From JADJOY01 sp016713535 [NCBI: Deltaproteobacteria bacterium] (GTDB lineage Bacteria; JADJOY01): 54,838 bases of DNA. The notes below the pieces were generated by a model. That model was not told the origin of the DNA. It saw nothing but the letters and a program-made list of their open reading frames with translations, and searched no databases. Below, in pieces: positions 45,637 to 54,246 of this stretch. Position 1 is the stretch's first letter, and every line of letters begins with the position of its first letter. Both the position numbers and the translations under genes were made by a program. The stretch covers positions 1 through 54,838 of the forward strand of contig JADJOY010000063.1 in the NCBI GenBank assembly GCA_016713535.1, read 5' to 3'.

Positions 45637-47127
45637 ATGCCTGATCCCTCAGCCCGGACCCCGTCGGACAGCCGCCCCGAGGTCGTGCTCGTCAACCCGC
45701 ATGGTTGGCGCTTCATCGGCGACGGCACGGTTCCCTCGGGCTTGCTGGCGGTCGCCGCTCCCCTGACGGAGCGGTATCGCGTCACGCTGATCGACCAGCG
45801 CGTCGAGAAGCACTGGCGACGCCGCCTCGACGAGGCGCTCACGCGAGCCCCACTCGCCGTGGGTGTCACCACGATGACGGGCAAGCAGATCCGCGACGCG
45901 CTCACGGTCGCGCGACTCGTGCGAGAACGAGGCAAGACACCCATCGTGGCGGGTGGCGTCCATCCGAGCCTGCTGCCGGCGCAGACGCTCGAGCACCCCG
46001 ACCTCGACTTCGTGGTGCAAGGTGAGGGCGAGGAGACCTTCCTCGAGCTGTGCGAGGCGCTCGCGGAAGGGCGGGGTGTCGCCGGTGTTCGCGGGCTCTG
46101 GCACAAGCTGGACGGACGCCCGGCCACCGCCGGAGCCCGACCGCCTCTACCGGCGGCGGATCTTCCTCGGCTTCCGTACCAGCTCCTCGACCTGGATCGC
46201 TATGTTCGCACCATCCGGTTCGGCCGGACCCTGAGCGTGTTCTCGTCGAGGGGTTGCCCGTTTCGATGCTCGTTTTGCTACAACGTCGCCTTCTTCGGCG
46301 CTGCGCGGTGGAAGCCGCTCGACCCAGATCGGGTCGCCGACGAGACGGCCGAGCTGGTGCAGCGTCTCGCGCTCGACCACGTCCAGTTCCTCGACGACAA
46401 CTTCTTCGTGAGCCGCGACCGGGTTGCGGCGATCGCCGAGGCGCTGCATGCGCGCTTGCCACGGCTGCAGTGGTCCGTGCTCGGCGCACACGTCCAGAAC
46501 CTGCGCCGCTGGGACGTCGCCTCGCTCGTTCGTCTCCGAGCGTGTGGGCTGCGCGAGGTGCTCGTCGGTGCGGAATCGGGTGCGCAGCGCGTGCTGGATG
46601 CGATCCGGAAGGACTACCGCGTCGAGGATCTGTTCGCGGTCAATCGCCGGCTCGCCGAGGCCGACATCGAGCCGACCTACAGCTTCATGAGCGGCATCCC
46701 CGACGAGACCGACGAGGAGCTGCGGGCCACCATCCGCGCGATGCTGCGCCTCGAGGTCGAGCATCCGGGCGCGACGGTCGGCAACATCAAGCCATTCCTT
46801 CCCTACCCGGGCACCGAGCTCTACGACGTGGCCTCTGCTCGGGGATTCGTTCCGCCGAGCAACCTGGCAGAGTGGGGAGACTTCGCGAGCTACAACTACG
46901 GCGGGGTGAAGGTCGGCTGGCTCAGCTCCGCCGAGCGCTACCGCCTCCTGTGGCTCTATTACGGCACCGTGTTGCTCTCGCCGGATTACCTGTTCCTGCG
47001 CTCCGTGCTGTTCCGGTGGGTCGCCCGCCTGGTGGCGCCGCTCATGCGGCGACGAGTGGAGCGGTTCGATTTCAGGTGGTCGGTCGTGCCTCGGCTCATG
47101 CGCTTCGTGCAGGCGCACGTGCTCTGA
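45637..47127 (+). CDS. Cobalamin-binding radical SAM protein, copy 2
   Basis: 496 residues. The B12-binding domain is at about 15-165 (VVLVNPHGWRFIGDGTVPSG, LAVGVTTMTGKQIRDALT, PIVAGGVHPSLLPAQTLEH, DFVVQGEGEETFLELCE). The radical SAM motif is RGCPFRCSFCYNV with C207, C211 and C214; FLDDNFFVSRDR, VLVGAESGAQRVLDAIRKDY and YSFMSGIPDETDEEL follow. The C-terminal region has hydrophobic aromatic stretches (YRLLWLYYGTVLLSPDYLFL). The lack of DxHxxG is usual for the class. It precedes a second, similar gene by 28 bases. Relatives modify lipids, hopanoids, pigments or natural products; the substrate is not evident. Confidence 0.87.
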   Translation: MPDPSARTPSDSRPEVVLVNPHGWRFIGDGTVPSGLLAVAAPLTERYRVTLIDQRVEKHWRRRLDEALTRAPLAVGVTTMTGKQIRDALTVARLVRERGKTPIVAGGVHPSLLPAQTLEHPDLDFVVQGEGEETFLELCEALAEGRGVAGVRGLWHKLDGRPATAGARPPLPAADLPRLPYQLLDLDRYVRTIRFGRTLSVFSSRGCPFRCSFCYNVAFFGAARWKPLDPDRVADETAELVQRLALDHVQFLDDNFFVSRDRVAAIAEALHARLPRLQWSVLGAHVQNLRRWDVASLVRLRACGLREVLVGAESGAQRVLDAIRKDYRVEDLFAVNRRLAEADIEPTYSFMSGIPDETDEELRATIRAMLRLEVEHPGATVGNIKPFLPYPGTELYDVASARGFVPPSNLAEWGDFASYNYGGVKVGWLSSAERYRLLWLYYGTVLLSPDYLFLRSVLFRWVARLVAPLMRRRVERFDFRWSVVPRLMRFVQAHVL

Positions 47128-47155
47128 CCAACGGGCGGAGGGGACGAGACCGATC

Positions 47156-48673
47156 GTGGCGAACCGATCTTCGACGAGCGTGCTCGGCGGTGAGCCCGCC
47201 GTGGTGCTGTTCTACCCGCGCACGGGGTGGGACCGGGAGGGCATGGTGTCGCTGCCGCTCTCGGTTCTCGCCGTCGGCAGCTACCTGTCGTCGCGAGGCG
47301 TACGGGTCCGGATCGTGGACGAGCGCGTCGAAGCCGAGCCGCTCCGCGCGCTCGAGGACGCGATCGGTGAGCTAGATCCGCTGTTCGTCGGCGTGAGCGC
47401 CATGACTGGTTTCCAGATCGGCGGCGCGCTCGCCGCCGCGAGCCGAGCGCGGAGCCTGCGCCCCGGGATCCCGATCGTGTGGGGCGGCGTCCATCCATCG
47501 CTGATGGCCGAACAGACGCTGGCCCACCCCCTCGCTGACGTGGTCGTCCGAGGCGAGGGCGAGGCGACGGCGTTCGAGCTGGTCGAGGCCCTCCGCGGCG
47601 GACACGCTCCTTGGTCGGTGGCGGGTGTGAGCGCGCGTGCTCCGGATGGCGGACTTCATCACGCGCCGGACCGGCCCTTTCTGGATCTCGACGAGCTTCC
47701 GTTCCTCTCCACCGAGCTGGTCGATTTCCGGCGCTACGTCACCCGTCAGGTCCTGGGAGACTGGGATCTCCGAATCGCAACGAGCCGCGGCTGCCCGCAT
47801 GCGTGTTCGTATTGTTACAACGTGCCGTTCAACGGCCGGCGGTGGCGCGCCCAGAGCCCGGGGAGGGTACTCGCCGAGCTCGATCACCTCGCGTGCGCGT
47901 TCGGGGTCCGGGCGTTCTACGTCGGTGACGACGACTTCTTCGCCAATCGCCGGAGGGTGCGGGAGCTGTGCGAGCTGCTCATCGAGCGCGGCAGCCCGTA
48001 TCGCCTCAAGGCGAACTGCCTCCTCGAATACCTGGTCCGCCTCGACGGGGAGGAGCTGGCACTGTGGCGACGAGCTGGTTTCGTCGAGCTCTACGTCGGT
48101 GTCGAGACCGCGAGTCCCGAGATCCTCGACTCGGTGAACAAGCGGGTCGAAGGAGGCGACGTGCGGGACGCGAACCGCAGACTGCGCGAAGCCGGCATCG
48201 TTCCCGTGTACAGCTTCATGGCCGGTTTCCCGGAGGAGACGCCGGCTCGTCTCCAGGCGACGCTCGATCTGATGCGCTACCTGAAGCGAGAATATCCCGC
48301 GGCGCGGATCACCCAGCTCCATCTCCTGACCGTCTATCCGGGAACTCCGCTCTACCCGAAGGCGGCCGCGCTCGGTGTGAAGCTCCCCGCGACGCTCGAG
48401 GCGTGGAGCACCCACCACTGGAATCGCATCGACTACCCGTGGCTCGACGAGAGCACCAAGCGCTTCTTGCGCGACGCGTCGTTCTTCACCGGGTTTCTCG
48501 ACGGACGAACGCTCGCCGAGTACCTCCTCGACGGTGCCGCGGTGAGGAGCCTGGTGCGGATCTACGGCGCGATCGTCCGTGCGCGCATCGCTTTGCGGTT
48601 CTACCGTTTCATGCCCGAGATCCGGCTCCTCGCGAACCTCGTCGCGCGACGTCTCGAAGCGCCCGCGACCTGA
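47156..48673 (+). CDS. Cobalamin-binding radical SAM protein, copy 3
   Basis: 505 residues from GTG 47156. The N-terminal B12 domain mirrors the preceding gene (LPLSVLAVGSYLSSRGVRV, LFVGVSAMTGFQIGGAL, PIVWGGVHPSLMAEQTLAH, VVVRGEGEATAFELVE). The core is SRGCPHACSYCYNV with C213, C217 and C220. FYVGDDDFFANRRRVREL, LYVGVETASPEILDSVNKRV and YSFMAGFPEETPARLQ follow. The C-terminal part is specific to this copy (WSTHHWNRIDYPWLDESTKR). Two such enzymes in tandem suggest successive steps on one product, or a heteromeric pair. GGAGGGG lies a short way upstream of the start. Confidence 0.87.
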   Translation: MANRSSTSVLGGEPAVVLFYPRTGWDREGMVSLPLSVLAVGSYLSSRGVRVRIVDERVEAEPLRALEDAIGELDPLFVGVSAMTGFQIGGALAAASRARSLRPGIPIVWGGVHPSLMAEQTLAHPLADVVVRGEGEATAFELVEALRGGHAPWSVAGVSARAPDGGLHHAPDRPFLDLDELPFLSTELVDFRRYVTRQVLGDWDLRIATSRGCPHACSYCYNVPFNGRRWRAQSPGRVLAELDHLACAFGVRAFYVGDDDFFANRRRVRELCELLIERGSPYRLKANCLLEYLVRLDGEELALWRRAGFVELYVGVETASPEILDSVNKRVEGGDVRDANRRLREAGIVPVYSFMAGFPEETPARLQATLDLMRYLKREYPAARITQLHLLTVYPGTPLYPKAAALGVKLPATLEAWSTHHWNRIDYPWLDESTKRFLRDASFFTGFLDGRTLAEYLLDGAAVRSLVRIYGAIVRARIALRFYRFMPEIRLLANLVARRLEAPAT

Positions 48674-48753
48674 AGCGGCGGGTCCGTCGAGGCGGCGCCC
48701 AAAACGCCTTCTCGTTGTGGCGCCCGTTTCGACGTGGGACCGCACGTTTTCCG

Positions 48754-48783
48754 TGGACGGAGGCGGTCAAACGCTGTTACAAT
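48754..48783 (+). promoter_or_regulatory. Candidate promoter for the IclR gene
   Basis: TGGACG (48754-48759), an 18-base spacer and TACAAT (48778-48783), a good -10 in otherwise GC-rich DNA, 27 bases before the ATG at 48811. The -35 is weak. Confidence 0.4.
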
Positions 48784-48810
48784 GTGGCCTAGAGTTGAGT
48801 GCCCGCAGCC

Positions 48811-49614
48811 ATGGCCAAGCATCGTCGTGACAAGACGAATTACCTGATCCAATCGGTCGCGCATGCCCTCGACGTTCTGGAGGAATTCAAGGGCGATGTG
48901 CCCGAGTACGGCGTGACCGAGCTCTCGCGGAAGCTCAAGCTCCACAAGAACAACGTGTTCAGGTTGCTCGCCACGCTCGAAGCGCGGGGCTACGTCGAAC
49001 AAAACAAGCTGACCGAGAACTATCGTCTCGGCATCAAGATCCTCGAACTCGGCCAGAGCTACATCCGCCAGACGGGGCTCGTCCGGCAGGCACGACCGAT
49101 CATGGTCGAGCTGGTCGGCGAGGTCGACGAGACCTGTTGTCTGATGGTGCTCCGAGGCGGACAGGCGGTGTGTGTCGACGCCGTCGAAGCGAGTCAGACC
49201 GTCCGCGTGGTCGCACAGGTCGGGGTTCACCTGCCGGCGCACGCGACGGCGTCCGGCAAGGTGCAGCTCGCCTTCGAGTCGGATGCCGAGATCGAGCGGT
49301 TGGTGGCTTCCCCGTTGAGGTCGTTCACGTCGCGGACGATCATCGATGCCGAGGCGCTACGCAAGGAGCTCGCCAAGGTGGCACGCCTGGGTTACGCGAG
49401 CGAGGACGAGGAGTACGAAGACGGTGTGCGCTGCGTTTCGGCGCCGATCCGTGACTACACCGGCCGCGTCGTGGGCGCGCTCACCGTGTCGGGCCCGGCT
49501 GCGCGACTGACGCCCGAGCGGATCACCCGCGAAGTCTCGGCCAAGGTCGTGCACGCGGCGATCGAGGTGTCGGGCCGGCTTGGGTTCGAGATCGAGCGAA
49601 CCGGCACCGGCTGA
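48811..49614 (+). CDS. IclR family transcriptional regulator
   Basis: 267 residues. The N-terminal winged helix-turn-helix spans NYLIQSVAHALDVLEEFKG, YGVTELSRKLKLHKNNVFRL and LATLEARGYVEQ. The effector-binding domain has RQTGLVRQARPIMVELVGE, HLPAHATASGKVQLAF, GYASEDEEYEDGVRCVSAPI and GRVVGALTVSGPAARLTPE, all typical of IclR. The ligand and targets are unknown. The ATG at 48811 is preferred to the GTG at 48799. GT9, thrC and metB follow on the same strand; the GT9 start abuts the stop, so co-transcription is likely, though regulation of amino-acid genes by an IclR member is only a guess. Confidence 0.92.
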   Translation: MAKHRRDKTNYLIQSVAHALDVLEEFKGDVPEYGVTELSRKLKLHKNNVFRLLATLEARGYVEQNKLTENYRLGIKILELGQSYIRQTGLVRQARPIMVELVGEVDETCCLMVLRGGQAVCVDAVEASQTVRVVAQVGVHLPAHATASGKVQLAFESDAEIERLVASPLRSFTSRTIIDAEALRKELAKVARLGYASEDEEYEDGVRCVSAPIRDYTGRVVGALTVSGPAARLTPERITREVSAKVVHAAIEVSGRLGFEIERTGTG

Positions 49615-50499
49615 GTGCAGCAAGGGTGCGTCGTGGCGCCTGGCGGCGTCTTGATCGTCCATCCCGGGGCGCTCGGGGACGTCGTCCTGGCCCTCGGTCC
49701 GGTCAGCCGTGTACCGCGACCGGTATGGCTTGCGGTCCGGGGCTCGGTCACCCGACTCGCGCCATGGGTGCCCGCGGTGGAGCGGTGGATCGACCTGGAA
49801 GGGCCCTGGGGGCCCGCGCTGGTCGGGAATGGTGATGGGAGCTGGCCTGCCGAGCTCGCCGGGCTGGGCGAGGTGGTCGTTCTGCGCCGCGACCCTGATG
49901 GCGAGCTGGAATCGGGCCTGAGTCGTGTGCTCCGGGCCCGAGCGATCGTCGCCTCCGCTCAGCCAACCCAGGGGATGTCGGCGCATCGTCACGTTGCCCG
50001 GCTTCTCGGTGTCAGCCCCGAACCGATGGAGCGGCCCTGGATAGCGGTCGGAGCGGTCCGGGTCCCGGGAGAGGTGGTGATCCATCCGGGCAGCGGCGGA
50101 CGCGCCAAGCGGTGGTCCATCGACGGATTCCTCACCGTGGCGCGCATCCTCGCGGCGCGCAGCACCAGGATCACGTGGATTCTCGGAGAGGCCGAGCTGG
50201 ACGTCGGCCTCGATCGCGGGCTGCGCGGGGACGTTCTTCGCGCGCCAGCGCTCGAGGAGGTGGCGCCAATCCTCGCGCGCGCTGGTGCTTACCTCGGCAA
50301 CGACTCGGGTGTGAGCCACCTCGCCGCGGCGGTCGGGACGCCGTCGGTACTCGTGTTCGGTCCGACCTCGCCGCAGACGTGGGCACCCGCGGCGCCGTGG
50401 GTGGACGCAGTGCGTGGCGACCCAGCCGCCGACCCGATCGGATGGACGCTGGATCCCGACCACGTCGCGCACCTCGTGCTCGCCGCGGCAAATGGTTGA
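49615..50499 (+). CDS. Family 9 glycosyltransferase (heptosyltransferase-like)
   Basis: 294 residues, starting with GTG right after the IclR stop; a GTG at 49633 is an alternative. [19 protein letters not shown] is the GT9 N-terminal motif with the GDVV loop. [19 protein letters not shown] and [19 protein letters not shown] followed by [12 protein letters not shown] form the nucleotide-sugar site. The chain is shorter than WaaC/WaaF because the N-terminal Rossmann half is compact. It probably adds a sugar to lipopolysaccharide core or a similar surface glycan. Confidence 0.85.
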   Translation: MQQGCVVAPGGVLIVHPGALGDVVLALGPVSRVPRPVWLAVRGSVTRLAPWVPAVERWIDLEGPWGPALVGNGDGSWPAELAGLGEVVVLRRDPDGELESGLSRVLRARAIVASAQPTQGMSAHRHVARLLGVSPEPMERPWIAVGAVRVPGEVVIHPGSGGRAKRWSIDGFLTVARILAARSTRITWILGEAELDVGLDRGLRGDVLRAPALEEVAPILARAGAYLGNDSGVSHLAAAVGTPSVLVFGPTSPQTWAPAAPWVDAVRGDPAADPIGWTLDPDHVAHLVLAAANG

Positions 50500-50552
50500 C
50501 GGTCCGGAGCGAGGGCTCGGATACTCCCGCGTTCCTGCCCGGGAGATCCGCC

Positions 50553-51932
50553 GTGCCCGCACCCAATCGATCGTCCGACGCCGCGCCGTACCGAGCCTGG
50601 TTCGAGTGCTACAACCGCTGTGGCGCACGCTACTCGCTCAAGGAAATCGTCTACACCTGCGAGAACTGTGGGTCGCTTCTCGAGGTCGTTCACGACCGCG
50701 AGCCGCTCGCGAAGTCGTCCGCTCCGCGCTGGATGCGCCTCTTCGAGGATCGCTACCAGCGCACCCAGTGGCCCTACGGCAGCGGCGTGTGGGGCAAGAA
50801 GGAGTGGGTCTGCCCGGTGGTCGACGACGAGAACATCGTGTCGATGTTCGAGGGCGGCTCCAACCTTTTCTGGGCGGAACGCTACGGCAAGGAGATCGGT
50901 GTCGCCGACCTGTGGGTGAAGCAGTGCGGCAACAGTCACACCGGGAGCTTCAAGGACCTCGGCATGACGGTGCTGGTCTCGGTCGTCAAGCAGATCATCT
51001 CCGAGGGCACGGACATCCACGCGGTTGCGTGCGCTTCCACGGGAGACACGTCCGCGGCGCTCGCCGCTTACTGCGCCGCGGCAGGCATCCCGAGCATCGT
51101 GTTCCTGCCACGCGGCAAGGTCTCGACCGCCCAGCTCGTGCAGCCGATCGCCAACGGCGCGATCGTCGCGTCGCTCGACACCGATTTCGACGGCTGCATG
51201 CGGGTCGTGAAAGAGGTGACCAGGGACCGGACGATCTATCTCGCCAACTCGATGAACTCCCTGAGGGTCGAGGGTCAGAAGACGGTCGGCATCGAGATGG
51301 TGCAGCAGTTCGACTGGGAGGTCCCGGACACCGTCATCATCCCGGGCGGAAACCTCGGCAACGTAACGGCCCTGGGGAAGGGCTTCCTGATGATGAAGGA
51401 CCTCGGTCTGATCGACCGACTGCCGCGGATCGTGGTCGCGCAGGCCGAGCGGGCGAATCCGCTCTACCTGAGCTTCCAGAACGGCTTCCGGTCGTTCGAG
51501 CCGATCGTCGCGCGGAAGACGCTGGCGAGCGCGATCCAGATCGGGAACCCGGTCAGCATCCGCAAGGCGATCGACGTGCTGCAGAAGTTCGATGGCATCG
51601 TCGAGGTCGCCACCGAGGAGGAGCTTTCGAACGCGGCGGCGCGCGCGGACCGCACCGGCATGTACAACTGCCCGCACACCGGGGTGGCGCTCGGAGTGCT
51701 CGAGAAGCTCGTGGCGACGGGCGTGATCGAGAGCGACGAGCGTGTGGTCGTCGTGTCCACGGCGCACGGGCTCAAGTTCACCGAGTTCAAGGTGCGCTAT
51801 CACGAGGGCGTGCTCGAGGACGTCGCGACGCGATATCGCAACGTCCCGCTCGAGCTTCCGGCCGACCCCGCCGTGGTTCGGGATGCGCTGCGCCGCGAGA
51901 TCGACCGCCGGCGCGAAGGAGAGCGACGATGA
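50553..51932 (+). CDS. thrC: Threonine synthase
   Basis: 459 residues from the GTG at 50553. A zinc-finger-like N-terminus ([19 protein letters not shown] with ENCG) is found in many bacterial ThrC proteins. The PLP lysine is K134 in [31 protein letters not shown] binds the phosphate; [18 protein letters not shown] and [16 protein letters not shown] are typical. It converts O-phosphohomoserine to threonine. The stop overlaps the metB start (ATGA), pairing two enzymes that compete for homoserine-derived substrate. Confidence 0.93.
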   Translation: MPAPNRSSDAAPYRAWFECYNRCGARYSLKEIVYTCENCGSLLEVVHDREPLAKSSAPRWMRLFEDRYQRTQWPYGSGVWGKKEWVCPVVDDENIVSMFEGGSNLFWAERYGKEIGVADLWVKQCGNSHTGSFKDLGMTVLVSVVKQIISEGTDIHAVACASTGDTSAALAAYCAAAGIPSIVFLPRGKVSTAQLVQPIANGAIVASLDTDFDGCMRVVKEVTRDRTIYLANSMNSLRVEGQKTVGIEMVQQFDWEVPDTVIIPGGNLGNVTALGKGFLMMKDLGLIDRLPRIVVAQAERANPLYLSFQNGFRSFEPIVARKTLASAIQIGNPVSIRKAIDVLQKFDGIVEVATEEELSNAAARADRTGMYNCPHTGVALGVLEKLVATGVIESDERVVVVSTAHGLKFTEFKVRYHEGVLEDVATRYRNVPLELPADPAVVRDALRREIDRRREGERR

Positions 51933-53108
51933 CCGCCGAAACGGGGGGGCTCGGCACCCGGGCGGTGCACGGCGGCGAGGACCGCACCAAGGCTGGGTAC
52001 GGTGTGACCGTCCCGGTGGTGCAGACCGCGACGTACGCGTTCCGCGACACCCGCGAGCTCTGCGACTACATGGACGGAAGCATCGAGCGGCCCGAGTACG
52101 GGCGCTACGGGAATCCGACGCAGTCCGCGGCGGAGCGCAAGCTGGCAGCACTCGACGGTGCCGAACGCGCACTGCTGTTCTCGTCGGGAATGGCGGCGGT
52201 CACGACCACGCTGCTCGCGCTCCTTTCGCAGGGGCAACACGTGGTGCTGACCAGCGACTGCTACCGGAGAACGAGACAGTTCTGCCGTGCGGTGCTGTCG
52301 CGGTTCGGTGTCGAGTTCACCCTGGTCGCGCCGGACGACTGGGAAGGGCTGGAGGCGGCGATCCGGCCCTCGACCCGCCTCATCGTCAGCGAGTCTCCGA
52401 CCAACCCATACCTCCACGTGATCGACCTCGAGCGCCTGGTCGCGATCGCTCGCGCTCACAAGGTGAAGACGCTGATCGACTCGACGTTCGCGACGCCGAT
52501 CAACCAGCGCCCACTCGAGTTCGGCGTGGACCTCGTGGTCCACAGCGCGACGAAATACCTGGGCGGACACAACGACCTCCTCGCGGGCGTCATCGCGGGC
52601 AGTGACGGCTTGGTGCGGGCGATCCAGGACCTCCAAGGGGTACTTGGCGCGGTTCCCGATCCGCACGCGTGCTACCTCCTGATCCGGGGAATCAAGACCC
52701 TCGAGCTTCGAGTCCAGCGTCAGAACGCCTCGGCGCTGGCGGTCGCCCGCTTTCTCGAGGCCCATCCTCGCGTCACGCGCGTCTACTATCCGGGCCTCGA
52801 AAGCCATCCGCAGCACGCGATCGCGCGCGCCCAGATGGCCGGGTTCGGGGGCGTGGTCGCCTTCGAGGTCGCAGGTGGCCTCGAAGCGGGAAGCCGCCTC
52901 GTCGACGCGGTTCGGATCCCGTACATCGCTCCCAGCCTCGGCGGGTGGAGTCGCTCATCGAGCAGCCGGCGCTCGCGAGCTACTACGAGCTCTCGCCCGA
53001 GGAGCGCGCTCCGTGGGAATCCGCGAGAGCCTCATCCGGCTCTCCGTCGGGATCGAGGATGCGACCGATCTCGTCGCGGATCTATCGCAGGCCCTCGAAA
53101 GAGTCTGA
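51929..53108 (+). CDS. metB: Cystathionine gamma-synthase / Cys-Met metabolism PLP enzyme (two frameshifts)
   Basis: This fold-type I PLP enzyme has [37 protein letters not shown] and [18 protein letters not shown]. The PLP lysine K209 is in [17 protein letters not shown], and [14 protein letters not shown] follows. The frame breaks at the G run 52943-52945 (one G missing; [15 protein letters not shown] follows) and near 53013 (one G missing; [16 protein letters not shown] follows), so the C-terminus is complete after correction (about 394 residues). Family members include metB, metC, metY and mgl; adjacency to thrC favours a homoserine-derived substrate, but the exact reaction is not certain. 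Confidence 0.88.
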
Positions 53109-53358
53109 GGGCCCTCCCACCGACTTCGATGGGATCGCGCGCCCGAGGGACCATAGGGACGAGTCTCGGCACCCTGGGTGACGAGATTCGTCAGTGGATT
53201 CGGGTGGTCAGGCGGCGGAGCGAGATCGAGCCGCCAATGGCGCGGTGCGCCAATTTTCGCCCCGAACGAGCTCAAGCTCACGTCATGGTTCGAGTCTTTC
53301 GCTCGCGACTTGTGCGAGGCGCGCCTGGATGCACTCAGGAACCGGTCTCGAGCTTCGA

Positions 53359-53374
53359 TGGCACCGCCCTTGCT
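53359..53374 (+). promoter_or_regulatory. Sigma-54 (-24/-12) promoter of the second pilin
   Basis: TGGCACCGCCCTTGCT matches the RpoN consensus TGGCACGNNNNTTGCW at all positions but one, with correct GG-GC spacing. Transcription would begin near 53385, leaving a leader of about 77 bases before the pilin ATG. Sigma-54 control of pilA is well known in Pseudomonas and Myxococcus. The rest of the 353-base gap (53109-53461) shows no gene; enhancer sites were not identified. Confidence 0.72.
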
Positions 53375-53461
53375 CCGGCGTGGGATCGCTGGTTGTCAGT
53401 CGCCAACCACGAAGACTCTGGGAACCCACAACGCCGCGCGTGCGGCAAAGGAGAGAGGGCT

Positions 53462-53878
53462 ATGCGGAATAGCAAGGGCTTTACCCTGATCGAGCTTCTG
53501 GTCGTGATCGCGATCATCGGCATCCTCGCCGCGATCGCCATCCCGCAGCTTCTCGGCGCTCGTGAGAAGGCGCGGAACGCGACCTGCGACAACATCTACG
53601 TCGCCCTCAACGGCGAAGTCGCGAACGAGCTCGACGGTGCGATGAACGGCGGTACGGGTCAGTGCTCGACCTCCACGAACGCTGGCGTCGTGACGTGCGC
53701 CCTCAACAAGCACGTTGACGAGGACAACCCCCGTAACCGCAATCAGCGGGCCTACACGACCACGCCGTCCAACTCCTGCCAGGTCGGTCTCACCAGCCTC
53801 AGCTCGAACGGTGTGACCTTCACGCAGCAGGCGCTCCAGGGCGGCACGACCCGTACGTTCTCGATCCGCGTGGACTGA
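53462..53878 (+). CDS. Type IV pilin-like / prepilin protein, copy 2
   Basis: 138 residues. The leader MRNSKG is cleaved before Phe, with Glu at mature position 5 (FTLIELLVVIAIIGILAAIA). The mature part is 132 residues, the same length as copy 1, with about 70% identity, the same four cysteines and the same EVANELDGA, DEDNPRNRNQ, NGVTFTQQ and TRTFSI stretches. The ATG at 53462 has a purine-rich GGAGAGAGG upstream. Its own sigma-54 promoter and strong terminator make a monocistronic unit, as for a highly expressed major pilin. It could also be a GspG-like major pseudopilin. Confidence 0.93.
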   Translation: MRNSKGFTLIELLVVIAIIGILAAIAIPQLLGAREKARNATCDNIYVALNGEVANELDGAMNGGTGQCSTSTNAGVVTCALNKHVDEDNPRNRNQRAYTTTPSNSCQVGLTSLSSNGVTFTQQALQGGTTRTFSIRVD

Positions 53879-53919
53879 GGTTTCCCCACGGGGTCGGCTC
53901 TACGAGGCCCGTCTCAGGG

Positions 53920-53953
53920 AACCGGCCGGGGGAAACCCCGGCCGGTTTTTTTT
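53920..53953 (+). terminator. Rho-independent terminator of the second pilin
   Basis: A perfect 12-base-pair stem (AACCGGCCGGGG / CCCCGGCCGGTT) with a GAAA tetraloop is followed by a run of eight T (53946-53953). It begins 42 bases after the stop. It is the only textbook intrinsic terminator noticed in the window. Confidence 0.95.
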
Positions 53954-54246
53954 GTCTGGGGTCCGAAGCCGTGGCGGGCCTCGATCTTCACGACTGATCC
54001 TGGCGTCGTTCCGGACGTGTTCTGTCGCCTGCGGCCGGGGCTAGCTTCCGGCGCTACTTCGGGGACTGCTCGCCTCTCATCAGCGTCGCCAGATCCCGCT
54101 GCACTTCATCTTCGCTCCTGTGCGAGGCGTGCCAAGCGCGGCGACCAACCGGAATCCTCCTCGCGGCGGCGGAGCCGGACCGCGACGCGGACGAAGTCCC
54201 CGTGATCGCGGTCGCGTTGCCGCGACGCACGATCGCGCTGGCCTGA

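Noticed and set aside
50289-52172. Long minus-strand open frame across thrC and the metB start
   Set aside because: No family motif; thrC on the plus strand is complete.
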